Of a DNA stretch of 64,000 nucleotides, positions 1-12,500 are shown in pieces. Source of the DNA: Triatoma infestans (lineage: Eukaryota; Arthropoda; Insecta; Hemiptera; Reduviidae); contig JAAEAF010003769.1 in assembly GCA_011037195.1 (NCBI GenBank), positions 95,619-159,618 of the forward strand. Reading direction: 5' to 3'. The translations under genes and the position numbers were made by a program. Below the pieces are notes generated by a model. That model was not told the DNA's origin. It saw nothing but the letters and a program-made list of their open reading frames with translations, and did no database searches. The stretch's first letter is position 1; every line of letters starts with the position of its first letter.

Positions 1-300
1 TAAAAATGTCGTTTGGAAACAAGTTTTGTAACTATACATTGTCTACATTGTAACTATACATTTAGTCTCTGTTTATGTGTTTTATTTATTCTTACATTTC
101 TTTACCCAGGGGTTGGTTGTCGGCCATGGGGGCTGAGCTCCTGTTACATATGTTGATATTGCAAATTCGGCTGGAGGGATTTTCATTTCAAGCGGTTTTG
201 CACTATTTAACACAGAATTTGTTGAGAATGTTAAGAGGAGTGAAGGGTTGGCCGTGAAGGCGCCAGAGAGCGGAGCCACCCTAATGTAAATATATATATA
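1..300 (+). repeat. Dispersed repeat family B, copy 1
   Basis: This block resembles 13000-13280: both share the TTTGGAAACAAGTTTT start, the GTTTATGTGTTTTATTTATTC stretch, a middle with CAAGCRGTTTTGCAC and ATTTGACACAGA-like text, and a GTTAAGAGGRGTGARGG end. Shorter copies lie in a VPS52 intron. No coding potential is convincing; the short open frames here are chance. The class is unknown. The copy may continue past the left edge. Confidence 0.6.
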
Positions 301-516
301 AAGAAAATTATGAGAGGAAAAAATTATATCAATATAATGAAAATTCCCCCTCAACGAATGTTTATAATCTGTAAGTCGAGAGATTTTGCAAGAAATGGGG
401 CCCGGTTTGTAAACAATTACCAAAATTTGTGTCATTGTTATACATTACCCCTTTTTCCATTATTATAAATTTATATTCCTCTGTAAATCTTCAATAACTT
501 TAATTTTTTGTAATAC

Positions 517-2502
517 CTTTCCTCAAGATATGCTAATGCTTGCTGCACCATTCTTTCCTGCACTATTGTTTCACATCTTGCTTTAACAGCATCACCTTTT
601 CCTTGCGGAGGAATATCTGTCATGTATCTCAACATCTTCCACATCTCACATAATTTCTGCATTAACAAAGTTATGGTTCTGATATTAAAAAGAAACTATC
701 AAGTAATGATAAGGAATCTGAATTAAAGGCACGCATTATTATAATTATTTTGGTTACCAGTGGCACATAAAATGGTCAAATATCCAAAAATAATGTATCA
801 GATTTGAGTAAATTTCATAAGTTAAATGCTTTTGGAGATAAATTATACATAAGTTTCTCTGAACCTGGTTATTAAAAGCTTCGGAAGCTTCTGAAAATTT
901 TTCAAGTAAGTTAGGTTTAGGTAAGCCTTGCAACGTTGCGTTATTATAATCAATTAAACACTTGGCATATGCCATTTCATCTTGGTCAAGGGTGCTAGAA
1001 ATGCCAAACCTTGCTTCACTTGCTATCGATATCTGTAGAAAACAAACATATAAATCAATATTTTCAATAAATGAAAATTATTATAAGTTTCACCTGGTGT
1101 GATGGGGTAAAAAGAAGTACAGCAATAATACTGATATTGTGAACACCTAATTTATTTTAAATTTCTTTTTTTTTTAAATTCCGCTGAAAAAGGCAAGCAA
1201 TGTTCGTCGAAACGTTGGTGAAAATTAGAAAAATAAAAATTTTTGTTTGTATTTTTACCCTATCACAGCAAGCCGAATAGCCAATAAAAAGTTTTAAATA
1301 TTAAATAAATTTTGACTAAATTAAAAATTATATACTTCTCTTCTCGCTGGTACATCTATAATTTCATTTGAATATCCAACTAAGGAATTCATTAAATTAG
1401 TTTTATGATTATGCCATTCATCAAAGATCTTATTTTTATGCAATTTTTCAATACCGTTGTAAGTCTGGAATCAAAGAAACGTTTTTCATGTTATAGAATT
1501 CAATTTTCTCTGCAAAATTTCTTAAAAATCAACCATGTTTTTTTAAACGACCGTCCACCTTAGAAGGTTTAGGTAGTGATTTTTACTTGGAGACGTTTGG
1601 GATTGGCTTAAACCAAATTCCCTGCGACTTAAAAGATCTATTGTGACTTCTTTTGTTGTCAGTGATTATAGATATAGTCATCTGTAAAGTTACAACAATA
1701 TGTTTGAGGAGAGTTGTTTGCGCGCAATTGATTATAAATTAAATCTAAACAGTTTACCACATCAACTACCATTAACTATGATTATCTGTTGATGTCAGTG
1801 TTATTTTTCATATACTAGAGTTGGGTACAATTCATACACTTAAGAAGTGGCTAGATACTTCACTCAACGGAGATTATCTTCACTTATTTGAATTGAAAGT
1901 AAATAAAGAAATTCATTACCGAACGGTGCGTTGCATCAATTAGTTGAATTATAGCGTTTTCAGTTTCATTCTTCAAAAAGCTAGGTATATCGGTCAGTGG
2001 AACCGGCTCCAAAGGTTCGAATGTTTTTCGAGAACTTAAAGATTGTAGTTTATGCGTTACCTGTGGAAGATCTAAACCTTTTGTTCCGAGTAAAATATTC
2101 CTGAAAACAAGAAACCACTTAAATATACGAATAAAAATAGTACTGCTTCATGAATGAATTAACTTATAACATTCGAACATATTAAAAAATCATTAATGAA
2201 ATGACTCTTTATATTCAGAGCGAAAGTAAGGTCTATTTTAAAACAAATTGTTCATAAAGTTCTAAGGTAACGTTCTGGTAAATTTATTACTCTCCATTCA
2301 AGTAAACAAAATAGATAACAAACACTACTTACGCTTGTAAATCTTGGGGGCCTGTTGCAGTAACACGAGTCCATAAAGCTTGGGATGCTTCTAAAACCTG
2401 TTTTATAGATCTTTCAATCTTGGGCAATTCTCCAATTGCTTCAAATTCAGTTGCTAAATGTTCAGCTTCATTTACAAGATCAGAAAAATCAACGTCTCCC
2501 AT
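517..2502 (-). CDS. NUP93: Nuclear pore complex protein Nup93, N-terminal part (5 exons; rest off the left edge)
   Basis: Coding exons in transcript order are 2333-2502, 1920-2100, 1336-1464, 865-1032 and 517-656; all introns are GT-AG and the phases join. They encode about 262 residues: start MGDVDFSDLVNEAEHLA, then LLGTKGLDLPQVTHKLQSLS, TFEPLEPVPLTDIPSFLKNE and QQALAYLEE, each lining up with the N-terminal third of vertebrate NUP93. The ATG at 2500-2502 is chosen because its first residues match the family start (acidic, then L..AE.LA). Nup93/Nic96 is a scaffold of the nuclear pore inner ring: its N-terminal coiled coil binds the Nup62 channel complex, and its C-terminal alpha-solenoid, not in this window, holds Nup205/188. 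The last exon ends in phase 2, so the gene continues beyond position 1. For exon 5, the acceptor at 657 was preferred over 679 because it gives gap-free alignment around the CEMW motif. Confidence 0.92.
1185..1290 (+). repeat. Fragment with CTGAAAAAGGC...CGAAACGTTGG motif, in a NUP93 intron
   Basis: The block holds CTGAAAAAGGCAAGCA followed by GTCGAAACGTTGG and an A/T-rich AAAATAAAA tail. The same CTGAAAAAG-n-GTCGAAACGTTGG pair occurs at 61425-61460. Sequences of this form are common at the ends of Penelope-like and other retroelements and resemble a decayed hammerhead ribozyme core. It lies in the NUP93 intron between exons 3 and 4. The identity of the element is inferred. Confidence 0.4.
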
Positions 2503-3329
2503 ATTTGCAAGGATAATGTAAAAAGATCTACACTTAGCCGCACTAACAGTGTGAACAAATATTTAAGATATACTGTGAGACTTCATAATAAAACTAAAAT
2601 TATACACAAATTTATAAACATCTGAAAGTTTCAACTCCTTTGTAAATATTAAAAGTATTCCCTACAATTTGTCCTTAATTGCCGCCTTTCAACAAATATA
2701 ACCTTCACTACTCCACACAGAACGTTGTTTTACTCTCATCCAAGAAAAGAGAATTTTTCGTTATAGACCAAGGTTCTCTCACTAGAGCGCTGTAAGTTTA
2801 AATAAATTAAATAATATTAATCGAATTGAACCTATATAAAGATCGATTCAAAATTGTTGAGATTCTAGAATTGGCTTGTCCATAGAACTAGATATTTCTT
2901 TTACTTTGTTTGAGGGTTTATTCATTGCGATTATTAATTAACGATAATGAATTTTATCAAGAAACTCTCTAAAATCAATTTCTTGTATCAATAATTTTGA
3001 TAGTCTACCATTTAAAGAAAATCTCGAAAAATTGAAAGAAAAAAGTGGTAATGGTTCTCTCGGTTGTCTGATTATGACCGAATCATTCATAATCCTCTGC
3101 TGATTTAAACAGTATATCAAGTTTGAACACTGTACTTTTCACCACACATAACCCAAATATTTTCCAAAAACATTTCGGAGTTGGAAGGTTGCTGACAATC
3201 AATTCCTGATCGATATTTTTAGCTATCAAAAATGTTTCAAGTATATGGTCTTTTTGAGAATAAATGAAATGATTTCATCTCTAAGTACAGATAGGTATAG
3301 CGCGCTAGGTATAAATCTAAGGTACCGCC

Positions 3330-3600
3330 TCTTTGGAAAAGAGAAGCTGGTGCCATTAAGCCTCAGCCTCAGTGGACCTATTAAGTCTACTAAGGAAGCA
3401 GGACTCGAGAGGGTGCTCTGATGGCAGGTGCCCTAATTGATCACCCGGGAGCCCCCCATTTCCACAGTCCGATAAAGGACAGGACTGGCGAAGGGCCTCC
3501 AACTTGAGGGGTGCCACAATTGATCCATGGGGTGTCGCGGTGGCGTAGGATGAAGACCCAATCCCCCCTTTAGAATCTATCTAATCTAGGATAAATCTGC
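3330..3600. other. GC-rich unclassified insert
   Basis: This block is conspicuously GC-rich against AT-rich flanks (runs such as CACCCGGGAGCCCCCC). It has no long open frame and no visible tRNA-like A/B boxes. It could be the decayed 5' part of a non-LTR element. I do not recognise it. Confidence 0.3.
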
Positions 3601-4024
3601 ATCGCAAGGCAATGATACAAACTCTCTCAATGTAAATTAAACCGAAATAATTGGATGCATACTTCACGCATCTTACTACATACCTACTCACTCATGCATA
3701 TCAGACTAAATAAATAACTACCCTACCACATTAACTACGGTTGCTGATGTGATGAACTCGCCTCAGACACGGTTCTTGTTCTAGAGGTCAAGAACTATTA
3801 CATTCCTTTAACGACGGCTATCAAGAATGCAAGGGTATCAGGAACGAGGGTTCAAGAATGCAGCGCTGACATCTAGTGATGTTTTCTCTATAGTGGGAAC
3901 CTGTGAAGCCAATCCTTTTACATTACTAAGATTGTTATATTTACCAGAAGACGCCACCAGCACACCACTTGACTCCGCGTAAATGAACCGTATATTTTTT
4001 AACGGCATCTCTTGCACCCGATTT

Positions 4025-4210
4025 TTACTTTCTCTTACTCCTAGTAAGAGGAAGTATTGTAATCGTGTCAAATTTTCGATATCGAGTTTTCACCGGAAAA
4101 ATCCCTTTTAAGGCCCCCTGAGCCTAAAAAAGTGGTTTTTAGCAAATGGTGTGTGTGTGTGAACAGCATAGCTCAAAAACGAGAAACCGTGGAAAGTTGA
4201 ACTTGAGTTT
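4025..4210 (-). repeat. Dispersed repeat family C, fragment joined to repeat D
   Basis: The block starts with TTACTTTCTCTTACTCCTAG, runs through TCAAATTTTCGATATCGAG and AGTGGTTTTTAGCAAATGG, a short GT run, and GAGAAACCGTGGAAAGTTGA, then switches at about 4210 into the reverse of the repeat D text seen at 23125-23260 and 26095-26260. It reads opposite to the near-full copy at 54935-55945. Confidence 0.6.
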
Positions 4211-4793
4211 CCGGATTGAGACGCATTAGTGGTTTGCTAAAAACTGACTTTGCGCCCATGTTGCAATGAGCCTCCTCGGGTCGTTACGCCCAATAAAGCC
4301 CAAAAGCCAAATACATTATGGATTACCTAAGGAAATAAAATCCAGTTGGCTGAAAGGCGAGAGCATTAGCACTGAACTATGTGTATATATGTTTAAAAAA
4401 CAATATAAAATTTGAAGTTTTTGAATTCCCATTTTCGGAATATCCAAATATCTTTTTAAAGAAGGTGGTAGAAATGCAAATACATATATCAGTATTTATT
4501 TCACTATAACGTAAATAATGGAAAATCTAAAAAGTTAAATTTACACCTAACAAAAGTCGATTAAATCAATTAATTACAATAATTATAGAAGACATGAAAT
4601 AACTTGATAATTAATGTTTTGATAAGCAATGCTGTACAGTTGGTGAGCCGTTTCAAAAATCCTTCCAAACTCTTTTCACCAAATATTGTACTTATGAATA
4701 GGAAACATGTTTAATTAGTGAGGGAAATTTTAAATCTATCCCGTCTTACACACTCGTATCTATTGGCTCTTATTTCGTAGATAATACACGCTA

Positions 4794-4990
4794 CAAGGTT
4801 TCATTAGAAGTTGTGATTGGTTCCGCAGAGCTGGAATGCATCAGTGATATGTTCCATGTCAGCCTGCTTCTTTTTTGGTCATCAATAGGTTTCAGTCGTT
4901 CGCCCAGCTTCAGGATGTTTTTATCAAAAGCAGTTGGTATGTGATAACATAGACTTGCACAGAGCAAAGTTAGTTGATACACACTAATTA
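4794..4990 (-). repeat. Foldback element, single arm
   Basis: This is one arm of the palindromic family found complete at 28055-28375 and 41763-42080. Shared landmarks are GGTTCCGCAGAGCTGGAA, CAGCCTGCTTCTTTTTTGG, CGTTCGCCCAGCTTCAGGATG and ACATAGACTTGCACAGAGCAA. The second arm is missing, so the copy cannot form the hairpin. Confidence 0.7.
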
Positions 4991-6262
4991 TTAATACATA
5001 GTTATATTATAACTGAATTTTATAGGTTTTTCGTAAGGTTTTTCTTTGTTGTTTTTGAACTGAACACGATAATGAAATAAGTCCTTTATGATCTATCACT
5101 GAAATCTAACTATGTAATTAATCCATCAAAGGAATTGTTATTAATTAATTTTGATTAAAAATGGTCGTTACAGTTAATTCAATCCGTTACACCTTATTGT
5201 TTTTATTCATCGATTATCATTCATATTTATTCATCGACTTACAACCGAACTACTATTATTCACAGCTGTCCCAATATGAAAATGTAAGTATTGATTATTT
5301 AGGTTGATCTTTTATGCAATAAAAAGAATTTTTTAAAGAAAATGGGCACTGTTTTAGAACAAATTCTATATATGATATAATGATCTCAGGCTGTATTGAT
5401 AATTTATTAATTGAATGTGTGTAATGGATATTAATTTTGGATATTTAAATACAGATATAAAATTTAAGTTATATTAGAATTTTACTGTTAACTCGATTGA
5501 ATTCTAGAAGAAACCTTCTAAAAGATATAACATCGCCTCTTATGCCTTGAGAAATGATGTAAATAAACTAAATTTTAGAGAAATATTGCGAAACAGTGCT
5601 ACTAAATAGTTTATAATTCAAAATTACTTTCCTTAGTAGTTTACAATAAGAATAAATACTAATGAATGGGTTAATGACCTCGGAAGTTGATGCGACCAGA
5701 ATACATTAAAGTATTAAACTCTAAAATGCCAACAGTTTACTATGAACATATATCACCAATTATAAATTGGCCTAGTCTTTTTTGATTTCGAAAATGAAAT
5801 TAGCAATTGCTTGGATCTTTTTATTTTTTTAAGACGTTTCGTCTTTAATAAGTAAGGTACACAAAAAAAGAAAGAAATAGAAATCATTATTTCACTTGGA
5901 AAAGTATTATGAAGTTTTAGTTTATATAATGGCCTGTAGATAACAGCACCTACCAAGAAATTAGAAATTTTAGTTTTAAAAGCGGCCACTAGACACCAAC
6001 ACTTACCGACACTAGATATTAAATGTTTACAAATATTGCCACTAGATGTCTCTACTTTCTATAAATTTACAAAATTATATCGCAACTTTTGTTAAATGTA
6101 GAATTTCATTTCTATTAGGAGTTCAGACTGTCATAGGAGCTTCAAAGCTTTTTTATTCATCAATATAAAATTAGTTTTAGGTTGAGCCAATCAACATTTT
6201 GCTTGTTTTTCAGTAAGTGCTGTAACCTGGCGGTCATTTTGGAAATATTTGTTTTTTCTTTC

Positions 6263-6885
6263 ATAGTCATTTTTACTTTCTCTTACTCGCGTGTGTCTGT
6301 GTGTATGTTAACAACATAGCTTAAAAAACGAGAAACCGTGGAAAGTTGAACTTGATATTCCGTTTAGGTATCACCATTGGATCTGACAGTACGTCAGAAG
6401 TACGATCCTCAACCGGAAGTACTACTTTACTAGTTTTTTTTACGTTTTTGCGATTTTCTCAAAAATTGCTCCGACGATTTTCTTAAACTTATTATATCAA
6501 TTACACATACAAGGAACTTTTATTTGAAACATTTTTCCGGGAAAATTCATTTAAGGGCACTTTTGGGGGAGCGGTGGGGTTATGTTCTTCTCTAAAGTGC
6601 TATCATAGTCGATAAAGTATAATCGGATGATAGATTATACAATTCTATCAACCTAACAAATTTAATTAGAAAAAATAGATGGCCAAAATTACGAGTTTCA
6701 AGAAAATTGGTAAACCGGAAGGGCGCTTTTACTGAACAGTTTCTTCAGTTTTCGAAGAATTTCATTAAATTTGAAACACAAACATAAAATTGTGGTTTTT
6801 AATTGTGTTGGTGTCAATTAAAGTTGAGTAAGAGAACGTAGAAAGAGAAAGAGAAAGTTGTCTGTGATTTTTTTTTTCTAGTAAA
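6263..6885 (-). repeat. Dispersed repeat family C, internally deleted copy
   Basis: The copy reads TTACTTTCTCTTACTCGCG, a GTGTGTCTGTGTGT run, ATAGCTTAAAAAACGAGAAA, CTCAACCGGAAGTAC, ACCGGAAGGGCGCTTTTACT and a GAGTAAGAG-rich end. Compared with 54935-55945 it lacks the TCGATATCGAGTTTTCACC segment. It is non-coding. Confidence 0.65.
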
Positions 6886-7369
6886 TGAATAAGAACACAT
6901 TTGAAACTTACCAAAAATATTATATTTGTAATATGAACAGCAAGAATATGAAAATATACGCAAATAAAATAATATAATACGATAAAAATAAAATTATATT
7001 AAAAAGAGTGCACTAAAAATACTTTAGTCTTACATTTGTTTATACAAAAAATAAGACTAAAGTAATACATTTGTTTATTGAAAAAAATCTGATGTGAAAC
7101 ACTCACACAAATTTCTCTTACTTAATCGTAAGTTGGAGTTTATTGAAAAAAAAACCCACATTTAAAAGAACTTGTTTGCTTTATTTAATTTTACGAAATT
7201 CATTCAAAAACGACATGCAACGTCCTGGCTGATTGTCGCATCCATTGCAGAAACTGATAGTGATGCGCTTTGCCTTTTTTGTCTGCCTCTTTAGTAGACA
7301 ATGCTTTCCTATATTTATTATAGCAACTTACACACATTTTCCGTTTCTTCCTGCCTTGGCCTTCAGGCC

Positions 7370-7545
7370 TTACGAATGTGTGTACACACATACACACACA
7401 CAGACAGACTGTTTTCTAAAAACCACTTTTTTAGACTCAGAGGATCTCAAAATGGATATTTCCGGTGAAAACTCGGTATCGAAAATTTCACACGATTACA
7501 ATACTTCCTCCTAATAGGAGTAAGAGAAAATAAAAAAAAATACAC
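7370..7545 (+). repeat. Dispersed repeat family C, terminal fragment
   Basis: The fragment runs from a CACACA microsatellite through AAAAACCACTTTTTTAGACTC and GAAAACTCGGTATCGAAAAT to CACGATTACAATACTTCCTC and GGAGTAAGAGAAAATAAA. It matches the right end of the copy at 54935-55945 in the same orientation. Confidence 0.7.
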
Positions 7546-7654
7546 TAAAAATACTTTAGTCTTAGAACATACTTTTTTTATTTCTATTGAAAAAAAAAGA
7601 TAGGAATAACAGACAGATAATTTCCTGTTAAATTGCTTAGCCAATGTAATCTAG

Positions 7655-7905
7655 AAAAAAAATAGTCATTGGTTTGGATGCTAGATTAAGGAGTGGGGGG
7701 GAGAGAAAATGGAGGCATCGGATTAGATGCTAAATTGAGAGTGGGGACAGAAAAAAAAATAGAGTCATCGGTTTGGATATTAGGTTAATGGGTGGGGGTG
7801 AAAATAAAATAGGGTCAACGGATTGGATGCTAGATTAAGGAGTGGGAACGGAGAGAAAATGGAGGCAACGATTTGAATGCTAAGTTAAGGGTATGGGGTA
7901 ATAGA
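7655..7905 (+). repeat. G-rich tandem array, unit about 60 bp
   Basis: Four diverged units follow each other, each with a GG.TTGGATGCTAGATTAAGG-like part, a G-run (GAGTGGGGGGGAGAG, GTGGGGACAG, GGGTGGGGGTG, GTGGGAACGG) and a GAAAATGGAGGCAACG-like part. The plus strand is purine-rich throughout. Confidence 0.7.
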
Positions 7906-7942
7906 GGCGTGGCTTAAGAGGAGGAAATCAAAGTTTGGTCTG

Positions 7943-8173
7943 TGGTGGGGGTAAGTTAAGGTGGCTTATGAGAGGGGCTAGGCGTGGTGTAATTACTCGT
8001 CGAGTTCGATGATTGTCCAGTCTAGGAAGAGGTAGTGGTAAGTGGGCATAGCCTAAGTGCTCGTCGAGTTCGATAATAGTTAAGAAGGGTGGATGGGCAA
8101 GGCCGTAACTAAAGGTGTCCGGGGCTAAGGGGAAAGTTGTTCCTCAATAGAGTGGGCCAGCTCGCCCATTTCT
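7943..8173 (+). repeat. G-rich direct repeat, copy 1
   Basis: This pairs with 8628-8852. Shared landmarks in order are GTGGGGGTAAGTTA, GAGTTCGATGATTG, GTAAGTGGG and CCGGGGCTAAGGGGAAA-like text, ending in AGTGGGCCAGCTCGCCC. The two copies are about 685 bp apart and diverged. No known family is recognised. Confidence 0.7.
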
Positions 8174-8627
8174 CCTCTACTAGGAACTAATTATTTCATC
8201 TACTTGGAACCAAATTTTTACAGTTAAGAGATTCGGCTATAAATATTTTTTTTTTTTGAGAAGGGGAAAAACAGTGAATTTAGGGGATTTAGAATGAACC
8301 CTTCCCAGATAGGAATTTAAATGGAGGAGCAGGATTTGGTTAACAAATGCAAGAAAGAAATAACTTGACCTAGATCTCAAGATTACATCGATTTAAGGAC
8401 AACCAATAAGTTTTTGTCCGATGCGACAATGGATGGAAGGATGGCCCTACAGATTTCTCTTATGCAGTATCTATAAGCGTGGACAAGAAAAATGGTATGG
8501 AGTGGGTTTGGTGAGAGATGGTAGTTTTCGCTGTGGTGAAGAAACATTTTTTTACATTTATGAATATATTTTAGAATTGGCCGATATCTTGGCTTAGAGG
8601 GTTGCCGAAATCGATGATTGGTCGGTG

Positions 8628-8852
8628 GTGGGGGTAAGTTAGCGTAGATTATGAGTGGGGGCGGGCGTGGCCAAATTACGTAGAGTTCGATGATTGGCCG
8701 GTCTAGCGAGGGGTAAAGGTAAGTGGGTGTGGCCGAAGTGCGCATCGAGTTCAATGATGTTATGGAGTGACGGAGGGCCAGGATCGTAACCAAACAGGTT
8801 CGGGGGTGAGGGGAAAATTGCCCCTCAAAAAAGTGGGCCACCTCGCCCCCTA
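8628..8852 (+). repeat. G-rich direct repeat, copy 2
   Basis: This is the second copy of the block at 7943-8173, ending in AGTGGGCCACCTCGCCCCC. The complementary strand carries a 152-codon proline-rich open frame that is explained by the C-rich composition; I do not call it a gene. Confidence 0.7.
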
Positions 8853-9544
8853 TTAATATTAAGAGAATTTAAATAATTTGATGATTAACAATCGCTGAAC
8901 TTTTTCCAATTCTTCAAAATATGTGAAACCCCCAAAGCTGACAACCATAACATGCTGATTTTATTCCGGCATTGAAAATCTTAAATTTAATGGAACTTCT
9001 CGCTTATTAATGAAATTATTTCATTTTATATTTAGCGCAGCTTTCGCTAACTGATATCTTTCTTCTCACTACGATTTCCTGTTAATTTGCTTAGTCAATG
9101 TAATGTAACCCCGAGGAACTTTCATATTTCTGTATTACTTTGTTTAGAAAAAAAACTACTTTCCTTTATGTGTCGGTCTCCCAGCTTTAAAACAAAGATT
9201 TGTGAATCCAGGGGATTTTCAGAATAAACGAAGTGTCTGCATATGCCTGTATATGTCAGCATATTTATTTTATAATTTCCAATTGTTATTCCTCTTCCTA
9301 ATTTATATAAATAGTGACAATTACAGCGCGCCTCTTTTATAAATATATTTAGACATAATTCAAATGTCAAAAGTTTATATAATCATTAGATGAATTTGTG
9401 AGAAAGAAATAAAAATAAGGCATATTATAATTTGACTCTAACCAATAATTACATATATTTTTTTTATAATTTAAAATTTTGACTAATTACACTGAATTAC
9501 GATAGTAAAATTTAGAACAGAAATAACTTTGAAAAAGCAACAAT

Positions 9545-12500
9545 CTATGAAAAGTTAGTTTTATATTTTTTTATTTCAACTTTAATATGATGAATATTTA
9601 TAAGTTGTGCTCGCACTGTTGGTGTTAATAATTTATGAAATCTTTCATAATATTGTAAAAAATGTGCTAAAGCAAGTTGTAATAATGAAGAGCCTGTAAG
9701 AAGACTGGGAAACGATGAAAGTATCTCCTTATTTAATAAATCTAAGGACTGCTTCCAGGTATTGGTAAACGACTGCACTAAGGATAAGGCTTTACCTGAA
9801 AAAAGAAGAAATTTCACACAATCAAATTTATATAAAGCACAAAGTAGCAAAACAAAACAAAAAGAGAAAGTGTGAAGGCCATGGCTACAAAGTCAAAAAC
9901 ACTGCGATTCAAAAGCTTTATTGTGCGTGCCTCCATTGTGTATGTGTTTTGTAGTGCACAAAATGCAGCAAGCTATTTGTGTTACTCATTGTTCGGGATG
10001 TCATTGTAAGTATTGTTCCTTTTGTTAGGTTGGGATATCCCCAGGGACGTCAAGATTCCTGCAAAAGTGGCTAGTCTAAAATCAAATATAACATAAATAA
10101 TACTAACTTTCAACTTTCTTTAAATGATCTGATTTGTCCAGATAAGGTTCAAATTCTTTAACAAATTGTATAATGCCACCAAAATGGGGAGACAATACTT
10201 CCTCAACATATTCACTGCTACAAGAGGTTAATAATTCTCTTATACTTTCAACTTCCTTACAGTTCTCTCTTGTCCTTTCCTGTATTATATCAATAATCGT
10301 GTAAACTGTATCGGTACCTACTTAAATATATCACTAAAATATACAACTTTGTACATACCATTAGAATTCCTAAAATCATATCATAATTGTTAATGAGAAA
10401 CACTAATTGATGAGATCTAAGTGGAAAAATGGCTGCCATTCTAAGCATAAACAATTGTACTTCTTCCAAAAGCTGTGCTAATAATCTGCTCACAAGCTCA
10501 TTTGGAAAGCTTTCACTTATGCTTACTATAGCTCCGCTAAATTCAGCATATCGTCGCGCTATCTGTAACAAGAGTAACTTAATTAATTAAACAAATACAA
10601 CAAGGAAAATGAATAAGGGATAATTCGGAAACATACTTTTAATTTTTACTGGATTAAACTATTGCTATAATTTAGATTGATTTTAATGCTATAATTGAAA
10701 AATGTCTTGATATTTAAAAGAAACAATTAAATATTATGAGATTGTGAAGGATAAAGTAAAGGGTGTTTAACTTAGGACACCCAGATACCTGAACAAGTTG
10801 TTAGTCTACTTCTCCTTCGGGTTTTATACTAGTACAAACAAATATATTCCAAAAAATGTTTAAAGTATCTTATTCTCCAGCAAAACAAAGTCAAGCGTAA
10901 AAAGCTATAAAAATCATGCCAAAAATACTACAATTTTATAGGCTTCCATTTATACTGCTGCAATGATAAGTAATAAGACGGATTACACTTACATAATGTG
11001 GTTTCATTTCTTTTCCAAATTTTGTTGCATCACATTCTTTTATACTTTGTATGTTCAGCCGGAAAACATATGAAAACCTAAATGGCATAAATATGTTTCA
11101 GAAAAAAAATCATCTAAAATATTATATTTTAATATATATATTCTATATCGATAAAAAAGTAAGCAATTTTTTTCTACGTTACCGGTCACGATTTTAGTCA
11201 CGTTTTTGTGAAATGCGTTAATATTGCAAATTCGGTTGAACGGATTTTCAAGCGGCTTGTACCATTTGACACAGAGAGAAATATTAAGAAGGGTGAAAGG
11301 TTGAGCGCCAAAAGCCCCACAGAGACGAAGCCTCCTTCCAGGGGTTAGGCGGGAGGCAGGACACCACAGGCGAAAAGGAGGCGGAACCTCCTCCCGGGGG
11401 TTTGGATGCCAAAGGCGCCAGCGAGAGCCCCCGGCTGTTCTCTCTCTCTCTCTCTCTCTATCTATATATATATATAAAGTATTATCTCTATATATTATAT
11501 ATGTAAATAAAAGTAAGCTATTTTGTGACACGATTTTGTGAAATGCGGTAATATTACAAATTCAGCTGGATGGATTTTCCAGCAGTTTGGACTATTTGAC
11601 ACAAAATGTTCGTGAGAATGTCGAAAGGCGCAAGGGATTTCTAGAGAATGTTAACTGAGGAGTTCCCATCCAGAAAACTGGGTATAACTGGCATGCCAGG
11701 CAAGAATCTGCAGGTCAAATAAAACTTTTAACACAAACTATTTATCAAAGTGCAACACATACAAAACTTTCTCATTTCTAAATTTGTATTATTTGCAGTA
11801 AGATAAAGTCGTTTGAGTTTTTCACCAGATTTATTTCTAAGATTTGTTAAAAGCGATTCCCCCATGGACTCGCTTAGCTGCGGAATAGGCAGCCCAAATA
11901 TAATACCATTATAATCAGACGGATTTACAAGAGGTTTGCAATTTGACACAGAATTTTCTTGAGAATGTTACGAGGTTTTATATATAAATATATTGAAGGT
12001 TTTATATATATATTATATATTAATGACTAAATGTATATGTACTGTGAAATGCGTTAATATTGCAAAGTCGGTTGAACGGATTTTCAAGCGGCTTGTACCA
12101 TTTGGCACAGAATTCTCTTGAAAATATTAAAAGAGGTGAAATATACACACACACACACACACACAAATGTGTGTGTGTGTGTGTTTGTGCGTGTATGTTT
12201 GTATGTGATTTAACAGCATAAAATGAAACCATGAGGCTCGAACTTGATTATTCGTATACTTATTAACAGAGAAACTAAGAGGCACGTTTAAATTTGTTTG
12301 CATTTTCTATATTTTCCTAAATATCTTGAAAACGGTGCGTCGGAGGTGATTTCGGCTTTCTCTTAACCTCTCGAAGGAATGGGTACCTGCTTCTGACGAG
12401 ATCTTTAAAATGATGTATAATAAGGAGGGAACCGTTTGTCCACATTCCAATCCTGTTTTAGATTACTTAATATATCATTATTGGTATATTACTATGTAAT

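Larger units (their letters stand above)
2503..9544. other. Intergenic region between NUP93 and VPS52, repeat-filled
   Basis: No conserved protein is recognisable in this 7 kb. It separates the start of NUP93 from the stop codon of VPS52, both on the minus strand, so the NUP93 promoter should lie just above 2502. Most of the rest is repeat: pieces of family C at 4025-4210, 6263-6885 and 7370-7545, half a foldback element at 4794-4990, a tandem array at 7655-7905, and a duplicated block at 7943-8173 and 8628-8852. The segment 3330-3600 is clearly GC-richer than its surroundings and unclassified. Confidence 0.6.

Noticed and set aside
8383..8841. 152-codon proline-rich open frame on the minus strand
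   Set aside because: The frame is open because the duplicated G-rich block is C-rich on this strand; no domain or conserved motif.
11055..11531. 158-codon open frame on the minus strand
   Set aside because: It is built from a family B repeat and a GA/TA microsatellite (RERERER run) and overlaps VPS52 exon 8 out of frame.
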